DNA from: ChocPot-Mid sp964511865
GTDB taxonomy: Bacteria; Bacteroidota; Ignavibacteria; Kapaibacteriales; UBA2268
Reading direction: 5' to 3'
NCBI GenBank assembly: GCA_964511865.1
Contig: CAZEHW010000111.1
Location: 1 to 11,141, forward strand
Length of the DNA: 11,141 nucleotides
The translations under genes were made by a program, and so were the position numbers. The notes below the pieces were generated by a model. It was not told where the DNA came from. It made no database searches and saw nothing but the letters and a program-made list of their open reading frames with translations. This document shows, piece after piece, positions 5,802 through 11,141 of this stretch (the stretch's first letter is position 1; each line of letters opens with the position of its first letter).

Positions 5802-6572
5802 TCAGACTAATTTCACTTTTCTTTGCCTTACTATCTCGTACAACACAACTCCGGCAGAAACAGAAGCGTTTAATGATTCGACCTTGCCTTTTATGGGTAT
5901 TCTTAATAATGCATCACAATGTTTCAATGTTGACGGTCTTAAACCCTTTCCTTCGCTTCCAATAATTATAACAACGGGTCGATTGAAATCAAATTCCGTA
6001 TATACCTGTTCCCCCTGCATATCGGTTCCTATAATCCAGAAACCTTCAGCTTTCAACACTTCAAATGCCTGAGCAAAACTGCTGACTTTTGCTACAGGAA
6101 GATGTTCCAAAGCTCCTGATGAGATTTTTATTGCTGTTGGAGTGATGGGTGCAGATTCCCGTTCAGAAAGAATTATTCCAGTTGCACCTGAACATTCGGC
6201 AGTTCTGGCTATTGCTCCCAAATTGTGTGGGTCGGTAATTTCATCCAAAGCAACAATAAAGGGATGTTTGTCTTTTTTGAATGATATTGAAATCAGTTTT
6301 GTTAAATCAACAGTATCGAACATTTTTAAAAGAGCAATAACACCTTGAGTATTTGCTCCTTTTGGGGTTACTGCTCGTTCGAGAGTTATAAACTTACGGT
6401 TGTCCTGTTTAACACATAAAACCTTGTTTCTTTTGGCAATTGAAAAGATTGTATTTATTGATTCACCAGTCGCAGCAAATTTAACAAAGATTTTTTCTAT
6501 TTTGTTGCCGTCATTTTGCAAAGCTTCGAGAATTGCATTCCGACCGAATATATATGCAGTTTTTTCGTCCAT
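5802..6572 (-). CDS. rlmB: 23S rRNA (guanosine-2'-O-)-methyltransferase RlmB, SpoU/TrmH family
   Basis: It transfers a methyl group from S-adenosylmethionine to the 2'-O of G2251 in the 23S rRNA P-loop (E. coli numbering). At 256 residues it has the family's length and two-part layout. The N-terminal substrate-binding domain (IFGRNAILEAL at about 8-18, then residues to 85) leads to a SPOUT knot domain. The three SpoU motifs are clear: motif 1 DPHNLGAIARTAE (114-126) with N117 and R123, motif 2 IIGSEGKGL (203-211) with E207, and motif 3 IPIKGKVESLNASVSAG (225-241) with S233 and N235. The start ATG at 6572 has the Shine-Dalgarno AAAAGGA 8 nt upstream. It is transcribed divergently from queF across a 97-nt spacer. 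Another SpoU rRNA/tRNA methylase is possible, but the N-terminal domain and the GRNAI(L/x)EAL start favour RlmB. Confidence 0.93.
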   Translation of the reverse strand: MDEKTAYIFGRNAILEALQNDGNKIEKIFVKFAATGESINTIFSIAKRNKVLCVKQDNRKFITLERAVTPKGANTQGVIALLKMFDTVDLTKLISISFKKDKHPFIVALDEITDPHNLGAIARTAECSGATGIILSERESAPITPTAIKISSGALEHLPVAKVSSFAQAFEVLKAEGFWIIGTDMQGEQVYTEFDFNRPVVIIIGSEGKGLRPSTLKHCDALLRIPIKGKVESLNASVSAGVVLYEIVRQRKVKLV

Positions 6573-6600
6573 ATAAATAATCCTTTTAAAAAATAATTTT

Positions 6601-6608
6601 CAAAATTA
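6601..6608 (-). promoter_or_regulatory. Candidate -7 element for rlmB
   Basis: The minus strand reads TAATTTTG, an exact TAnnTTTG and identical to the propeller gene's -7 box. It would start transcription about 22 nt before the rlmB ATG. No TTTG lies at the proper -33 spacing, so support is partial. Confidence 0.35.
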
Positions 6609-6625
6609 ACAAAATAATTCTCATT

Positions 6626-6655
6626 TTTGTTTTTTTATCTTGTAAATAAAATTTG
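6626..6655 (+). promoter_or_regulatory. Weak candidate promoter of queF
   Basis: TTTG (6626-6629) is followed after 18 nt by AAAATTTG (6648-6655), one mismatch from TAnnTTTG. The leader would be only a few nt long. That leaves no room for a preQ1 riboswitch, and none is visible in the spacer. Confidence 0.25.
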
Positions 6656-6669
6656 AAAGTATAAAGATT

Positions 6670-7029
6670 ATGAAAAAATTAGAAACATTTCCGAATCCAA
6701 AACCGGGAAGAAAATATACAATAACTCATATCAATTCTGAGTTTACATCGGTTTGTCCTATTACAGGGCTTCCAGATTTTGGAGTTATTACTATTAATTA
6801 TGTTCCTGACAAAAAATGTCTGGAGTTGAAAGCATTGAAATATTATTTTCTTGGTTACAGGAACAAAGGTATTTTCTACGAAGATGTAACAAATAAGATT
6901 CTCGATGATTTGGCAGTAGCTTGCAAACCTTTCGAAATGGAAATTATCAGCGAATGGTCAACAAGAGGGGGGATGAACTCGATTATTAATGCGAAGTATG
7001 AGAAACAGAAAGACAGAAAGACAGAATAA
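6670..7029 (+). CDS. queF: NADPH-dependent 7-cyano-7-deazaguanine reductase (preQ0 reductase)
   Basis: It reduces the nitrile of preQ0 to the aminomethyl group of preQ1, the last free-base step before insertion into tRNA for queuosine. At 119 residues it is the short unimodular type, related to the GTP-cyclohydrolase I tunnel fold. Diagnostic parts are FTSVCPITGLPDF (25-37) with nucleophile C29 and general acid D36, and the QueF motif ELKALKYYF (52-60). GIFYEDVTNKI (67-77) and the WSTRGGMNS stretch (96-104) follow. The start ATG at 6670 has only a weak AAAG upstream. No other que genes are in the window. The last seven residues (QKDRKTE) are encoded by an 8-bp tandem repeat that also supplies the stop, so the native tail probably ended near NAKYE. 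Confidence 0.96.
   Translation: MKKLETFPNPKPGRKYTITHINSEFTSVCPITGLPDFGVITINYVPDKKCLELKALKYYFLGYRNKGIFYEDVTNKILDDLAVACKPFEMEIISEWSTRGGMNSIINAKYEKQKDRKTE
7006..7029 (+). repeat. 8-bp tandem repeat at the 3' end of queF
   Basis: CAGAAAGA (7006-7013), CAGAAAGA (7014-7021) and CAGAATAA (7022-7029) are three adjacent copies. The last is altered so that it contains the queF stop codon. Similar GAA/CTGAA-rich sequence continues to about 7047. Confidence 0.85.
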
Positions 7030-7062
7030 CTGAAGAACTGAAAGAGGGATTGAGAATGAATT

Positions 7063-7237
7063 ATGAAAGACTATCATATTCATATAGAATATGTATCTTT
7101 CGAGCTGTGGATAGTATTGGAAACAGAACCATCGGATAGCTTATTGAAATCGTGATGCTGATATGTTTCGAAAGTTCAATGAAAAGTTCAAATTACCATT
7201 CGAAAGCATCCATGAAGAAATAATATTTAATTTTTGA
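7063..7237 (+). pseudogene. Possible frameshifted small gene downstream of queF
   Basis: One frame runs from ATG 7063 for 30 codons (MKDYHIHIEYVSFELW and on, to SDSLLKS) and stops at TGA 7153-7155. Another frame, entered at CGT 7151-7153, reads RDADMFRKFNEKFKLPF and on through ESIHEE to TGA 7235-7237. Joined by a frameshift near 7141-7153 they give one plausible 58-residue sequence with ordinary codon use. I do not recognise the family. No Shine-Dalgarno stands directly in front of 7063; a GAGGG at 7044-7048 lies 14 nt upstream and better suits an ATG at 7056 in another frame. It could also be spacer that is open by chance, or the degraded 3' end of a larger gene. Confidence 0.35.
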
Positions 7238-7262
7238 TATTTATTAAACTAATTTTTTTAAA

Positions 7263-10200
7263 TCAATTTGTTACCTCAGGTACAGTAAAACTAAAAGTAC
7301 TGCCTTTGCCGAATTCACTTTCAACCCAGACTTTCCCTCCGTGTTTTTCAACAAATTCCTTGCAGAGAATCAAACCTAATCCTGTTCCTTTTTCACCTGC
7401 CGTTCCATCACTTGACTGACTCTGCTCAATTTTAAATAGATTATTCTTGGTTTCTTCGTCCATACCAATCCCACTGTCAGTAACGGAGACCTTATTATAT
7501 CCATCAATCTTCTCATGAGAGATTTTAATAAATCCTTCCTCAGGAGTGAATTTAATTGAATTCCCAATAAAATTCCTTAAAACAGTGTTCAGCATATTTT
7601 CATCAGCTATTATTACAATATCTCCGGGTATATCCGATGTTACAAGGATTTTCTTGTTAGCGGCAACCAATCTCTGGGTTTTCAAAACATGCTCAATTAC
7701 ATCTTGGAGGTTGAGCTTTTCAGGGAAAAAATCCATTTTCCCTTTTTGTGTTCTTGACCATGTTAAAAGGTTCTCAAGTAAATGAAATATGTTTTCTGAA
7801 CTATCTTTTATTTCTTTCAGGAACAGATTTCTGTCTTCCAAATCAAATGAATCAAATTCATCTGCTAAAAGAGCAGAAAGTTTCATCAATGTCCCCATTG
7901 GTCCACGTAGGTCATGAGCAATTATGGAATAAAACTTATCCTTAGTTCCGCTAATATTTTTTAAATCCTCTTCTGCTTTCTTTCTATCAGTGATATCTCT
8001 GGCAATACCAACAGCATTCCATTTACCACCCAACTTGATAGAGGATAAGGACAACTCAATAGGAAATTCTTCTCCATTTTTTCTAATTGCATTTAATTCA
8101 AGAGTCTTGCCAATAGCCCCTCCTGTTCCGGTTTTCTGAAAATCTTTAAAAGCTGCCCTATGTGCTTCCATAAATCTTTCGGGTACAAATAAATCATGGA
8201 AGTTACTTCCAACTATTTCAATATCACTGTATCCAAAGATATTCTCTGCGGCTTTGTTCCAGAAATTAATATTCCCGGTATTATCAATCATAATTATGGC
8301 ATCCTTGGCAGCAGAGCTAATAGTACGGAATTTCTCTTCGCTTTCCTTCAATGCATCTCCTGCTATCTTTCGCTGTCTGATGTCAATATATACGGCATAG
8401 ACACCAAAAAATTTCTCGTCAATAAAGATATCGGAGCCAATTATAGCGACTTCAATCAAAGTTCCATCTTTGTGTTTCCTTTGTGTTTCCCACTCATGTT
8501 CACTTAATTTTTTAATACCCTCGAAACTGCACAATGCATTTGCTTCTTCGTTTAAGTAATCAGGAACGATTAGTTCATTTATATGTTTGCCTAAAGCTTC
8601 GTTTGTTTCATATCCAAATAATTCCGTAAACTTTTTATTAATTTTTAGAATTGTATCCTCATTATCCAAAATAGCAACAGCCCCGGGAGTGCTCTTAAAT
8701 AACTTATCCAAATATATCTTTTCTCTTTGCAAATCTTCTTCAGCCTTTTTCCGTTCTGTGATATCTTCAATAGTTGCAACCATTCCATTAAAATTATCGG
8801 AATCATCAAGTAAAGGTGTTGCGTTAATAGAAAGAAAAACCATCCTTCCATCTTTCCATCGTATTGCGTGCTCTATATTATAAACAGCTTTGAGGGTTTC
8901 CTGAACCTGCATAAACGGTAATTTTTCATCGGGAAATTCTTTTCCATCAAAATCTGTAATTTGCCATTCAGTGGCATTATAAGTTAGTTGAGCAATATTA
9001 TCTTTATTTAATCCAAGAATTTCTTCTGCTCGTGGATTCGCAAAAGATATTTGTCCGGTCTTATCCACAACAGTTATACCTACAGGGCTTGTGTCTGCTA
9101 TTTTTTGCACAAATTCATGTTGTTTTTTTAATTCGATTTCAGCATTTTTCCTTTTAGTTATATCTCTGAAAACACAGGCAAAATGGTTATTGTCAATTTT
9201 AAAACATGTAATAACAAAAGCTTTATCAAGATTATCACCTTCATAATAGAAGTCTTCGAGATTTATCGGTTGACCTTTTGCCATTACTTCTGCATATTTT
9301 TGCATTAAACCCTGTTCATTTATATTTGGATAGAGTTCAAGTGCTGTTTTTCCGACAATATCTTCTCTTTTGACTTTTGCTATTTTCTGAGCGGCAGCAT
9401 TAAATTCTAAAAATTTATAATCCTTCATTCTACCGTTATCATCAAAAATGGCTTCATGAACAGCAAATCCTTCCAACATATTTTCTAATGAAAGTTGCAG
9501 GAATTTCTGACTTCTTCTGAGTTCTTCTTCAGCTTTCTTTCTTTCAGTAATATCAGTACAAACAGACATAGAGCCAATAACTGCTCCATCTTGGTTAGTT
9601 ACAGGTGAAGCAGACATTAAGAAATATATGGCTTCTCCATTTTTTTTCTTCATCCTTAATTCGTAATGTTCTTTAACACCTTTTGTACGTGTTTGATTTT
9701 TTTCTTGGATTAATTCTTTATCTTCTTCAGAAATAATTGTATTATATCCAATTTTTCCTATTAGCTCTTTTTCATTATATCCTAATAATTCACAAAATCT
9801 TGGATTAACAAATTGAATTACGTCGTCATTGTCTACCTGAATAATTCCATCGTTGGTTTGCTCAATTAATCTACGGAATTTTTCTTCGTTTTCGTTAATC
9901 TTCAAATTCGCATCAATTTCTTTTAAATTTTTCAACCCCATTCCGGAGATGACTTCAATTAAGTCTTTAATAAGAAATATATAATTATCAAGCTGTGATT
10001 GTGTCCAAATAGGTACTTTTTTTACTGCTTCCAAATATGAAACCTCTTCGAAACCATATTTTTTTGCCTGTTTTTTAAAAAATTCCAAATCAGGTTCTTC
10101 CAAAAAGAACTGACCTGTAAAGAAATTTCCATAGTGAACACCTTCGATAATTATAGGTGTGGCATTGTCAACTAAGCCATGTGGACATTTATAAGAAACA

Positions 10201-10436
10201 GCAGGATTAGCTTCATGTATGTGGTCAAGAATATATTGGTCACTCTTAATACATTCCTTTGCACTTTCTTTGTTAACTCTATGGAATTTTGTACAGATAT
10301 CCTGCCAGCCAGTAGCAGTCAGAATATTGCCGTTATTATCAATTATAGCAGAAGGAAATGAATAAATCTCATTTAATCTGTCCTGAAGGGATTGAAACAT
10401 TGGTATGTCAATCAGGTCTTCAAGTTTATATTTCAT
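7263..10436 (-). CDS. PocR-PAS5 soluble sensor histidine kinase
   Basis: This 1057-residue protein has no signal peptide or membrane segment, so it senses in the cytoplasm. Domains in order are PocR (about 5-165; C48, C62 and C84, with YKCPHGLVD then GVHYGNFFTGQFF), five PAS-like domains (about 183-300, 308-430, 438-562, 570-690, 698-818), HisKA (about 832-897) and HATPase_c (about 943-1053). Each PAS ends in a DITERKKAEEEL-type linker (variants at 295, 425, 558, 685, 814). The kinase core is intact: H-box FYSIIAHDLRGPMG with phospho-acceptor H841, N-box LRNFIGNSIKF with N955 and N959, G1 DSGIGM (D987), G2 GEKGTGLGL (1014-1022). No receiver domain is fused and no response regulator is adjacent, so it is an orphan here. 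PocR domains are predicted to bind small organic ligands, and PAS domains may bind haem, flavin or redox cues. The ligand is not readable from sequence. An AGGGTG Shine-Dalgarno sits 4 nt before ATG 10436. Confidence 0.93.
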   Translation of the reverse strand: MKYKLEDLIDIPMFQSLQDRLNEIYSFPSAIIDNNGNILTATGWQDICTKFHRVNKESAKECIKSDQYILDHIHEANPAVSYKCPHGLVDNATPIIIEGVHYGNFFTGQFFLEEPDLEFFKKQAKKYGFEEVSYLEAVKKVPIWTQSQLDNYIFLIKDLIEVISGMGLKNLKEIDANLKINENEEKFRRLIEQTNDGIIQVDNDDVIQFVNPRFCELLGYNEKELIGKIGYNTIISEEDKELIQEKNQTRTKGVKEHYELRMKKKNGEAIYFLMSASPVTNQDGAVIGSMSVCTDITERKKAEEELRRSQKFLQLSLENMLEGFAVHEAIFDDNGRMKDYKFLEFNAAAQKIAKVKREDIVGKTALELYPNINEQGLMQKYAEVMAKGQPINLEDFYYEGDNLDKAFVITCFKIDNNHFACVFRDITKRKNAEIELKKQHEFVQKIADTSPVGITVVDKTGQISFANPRAEEILGLNKDNIAQLTYNATEWQITDFDGKEFPDEKLPFMQVQETLKAVYNIEHAIRWKDGRMVFLSINATPLLDDSDNFNGMVATIEDITERKKAEEDLQREKIYLDKLFKSTPGAVAILDNEDTILKINKKFTELFGYETNEALGKHINELIVPDYLNEEANALCSFEGIKKLSEHEWETQRKHKDGTLIEVAIIGSDIFIDEKFFGVYAVYIDIRQRKIAGDALKESEEKFRTISSAAKDAIIMIDNTGNINFWNKAAENIFGYSDIEIVGSNFHDLFVPERFMEAHRAAFKDFQKTGTGGAIGKTLELNAIRKNGEEFPIELSLSSIKLGGKWNAVGIARDITDRKKAEEDLKNISGTKDKFYSIIAHDLRGPMGTLMKLSALLADEFDSFDLEDRNLFLKEIKDSSENIFHLLENLLTWSRTQKGKMDFFPEKLNLQDVIEHVLKTQRLVAANKKILVTSDIPGDIVIIADENMLNTVLRNFIGNSIKFTPEEGFIKISHEKIDGYNKVSVTDSGIGMDEETKNNLFKIEQSQSSDGTAGEKGTGLGLILCKEFVEKHGGKVWVESEFGKGSTFSFTVPEVTN

Positions 10437-10739
10437 TCTGCACCCTGAATATATATTATTATTGGTAAACCGCTTTTAAACTACTAAATTAATAAAAAAA
10501 TCATAAAATTTATTGATTAATTGTATTATCCTTAAATGAACTGAAAAAAAATTATTGAATAAAATCGATTTTGAAAAACTTATATTTAGATTATGCTAAA
10601 CAATTGGATGAAAAAAATTATTAGGGTTTCGTTAGAAAAACGGATTTGTAAAAAAAAGCAGAAAGAGTAATTTCAACTACCTGCTTTTCTATATTCTTTT
10701 TTCAATATTATTTTTTCTATCTTCTATTTTCTAACGCCG
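10437..10739. other. Spacer between the sensor kinase and ssrA
   Basis: These 303 AT-rich nt hold no gene. They contain the ssrA terminator at 10654-10688 and the kinase Shine-Dalgarno. No exact TAnnTTTG box for the kinase is visible on the minus strand. Confidence 0.7.
10654..10688 (-). terminator. Intrinsic terminator of ssrA
   Basis: Read on the minus strand, AAAAGCAG (10688-10681) pairs perfectly with CTGCTTTT (10661-10654) across a 19-nt loop, and the T-run continues to eight T in all. The stem begins 51 nt after the mature 3' end of the tmRNA. The A-tract on the 5' arm also makes it a weaker plus-strand terminator. Confidence 0.75.
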
Positions 10740-11097
10740 TGGAGATGGCGAGAATTGAACCCTCGTCCGAAGAGCTTCTCCTGAAGCCACTACATGTTTA
10801 GTTCATCTATGTTTTTCACTTTCGGGATAACCGGTGAACAGGTCCCCAAAAGCAATCAACAGTGTTATTTCGCCTTTTTCCCTGTCGAACAAAAATCAGC
10901 TATCCTGCTTTGGGCAACACTTTTAAGGATCCTAGCAGGAAAGTTCCCTTAAAAATGTGACTGCTATTTATTAAGCAGCCAATGCGTAATTATCGTTGGC
11001 ATTTCTACCTTTACCGGTTGAATTAACGAGCACAGACCGGTGGAGCTCGACATGCAGCTTGCAGAATCCATCACCCCGTCGAAGCCATTTCATCCCC
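10740..11097 (-). ncRNA. ssrA: Transfer-messenger RNA (tmRNA)
   Basis: tmRNA rescues stalled ribosomes with SmpB by adding a degradation tag. The mature 5' end GGGGATG (11097-11091) pairs over seven bases with CATCTCC (10747-10741), with one G-U pair, leaving discriminator A at 10740. The T arm is CGAGG-GTTCAAT-TCTCG. The 5' tRNA-like part continues as the typical AAATGGCTTCGACGGGGTGA-like stretch. The length is 358 nt and the molecule is one-piece, not permuted. CCA is not encoded: the genome reads CGG after the discriminator, so tRNA nucleotidyltransferase must add it. The reading frame for the tag lies at 11000-10971. It is flanked by the -10 box at 11110-11115 and the terminator at 10654-10688. 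Confidence 0.97.
10971..11000 (-). other. tmRNA proteolysis-tag reading frame
   Basis: The frame reads GCC AAC GAT AAT TAC GCA TTG GCT GCT TAA, with a second TAA at 10970-10968. The tag is (A)ANDNYALAA if GCC is the resume codon, or carries an extra N if AAT at 11003-11001 is. The YALAA end is the standard ClpXP-type degron, and the ANDNYALAA core is one residue shorter than the E. coli ANDENYALAA. Confidence 0.85.
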
Positions 11098-11109
11098 AAA
11101 GAACTATAA

Positions 11110-11115
11110 ATTATA
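11110..11115 (-). promoter_or_regulatory. -10 box of ssrA
   Basis: The minus strand reads TATAAT at 11115-11110, 12 nt before the mature tmRNA 5' end. This would leave a leader of about 5 nt for RNase P to remove. The -35 region reaches the right edge and no clear TTGACA is seen. Confidence 0.5.
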
Positions 11116-11141
11116 GAATCGTTCCTTATTGTGTTTTATTG

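Noticed and set aside
6573..6669. preQ1 riboswitch upstream of queF
   Set aside because: The 97-nt spacer is nearly all A and T, lacks a GC stem and pseudoknot tail, and the likely leader is too short.
10740..10800. Separate tRNA gene on the minus strand
   Set aside because: The T arm and acceptor strand belong to the tmRNA; there is no anticodon arm next to them, and the 5' acceptor partner lies at 11091-11097.

Overview
The window looks like chromosomal DNA of a low-GC, free-living member of the Bacteroidota/Ignavibacteriota (FCB) group. Three things point there. One secreted protein carries a type IX secretion (T9SS) C-terminal sorting domain, a PorZ-like beta-propeller protein is present, and two genes are preceded by promoters of the Bacteroidetes pattern TTTG-N19/20-TAnnTTTG (one of them with a single mismatch). 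Shine-Dalgarno use is mixed. Nothing here fixes the organism below that level, and no phage, plasmid or insertion sequence is visible.

Left part (1-2290, minus strand): ribH (lumazine synthase, riboflavin pathway) is followed after 61 nt by a PorZ-like secreted propeller protein that runs off the left edge. Next comes a gene-free stretch (2291-2748) with the ribH promoter, a G-rich run and a mosaic of dispersed repeats. Then a two-gene minus-strand unit (5004-2749) encodes a large secreted Asp-box propeller protein with a T9SS tail and, 39 nt downstream, a 67-residue protein that looks like a winged helix. This unit is visibly more AT-rich than its surroundings.

Middle (5005-7262): about 800 nt without an intact gene holds two heptamer arrays, a CTCTGTG-type dispersed repeat, a phased A-tract array and a decayed T9SS sorting-domain remnant. 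Divergent housekeeping genes follow: rlmB (23S rRNA Gm2251 methyltransferase, minus) and queF (queuosine pathway, plus). The queF 3' end runs into a short 8-bp repeat, and downstream lies a small reading frame that appears to be frameshifted.

Right part (7263-11141, minus strand): a 1057-residue soluble sensor kinase with an N-terminal PocR domain, five PAS-like domains and a HisKA/HATPase core. No response regulator is encoded next to it. Upstream of it is ssrA (tmRNA), complete with promoter -10 box, tag reading frame and an intrinsic terminator.

Most of the window is ordinary. I do not see a convincing new multi-gene system. The best leads are the propeller/winged-helix pair, the PorZ-like protein, the orphan PocR kinase and the repeat-rich spacers.
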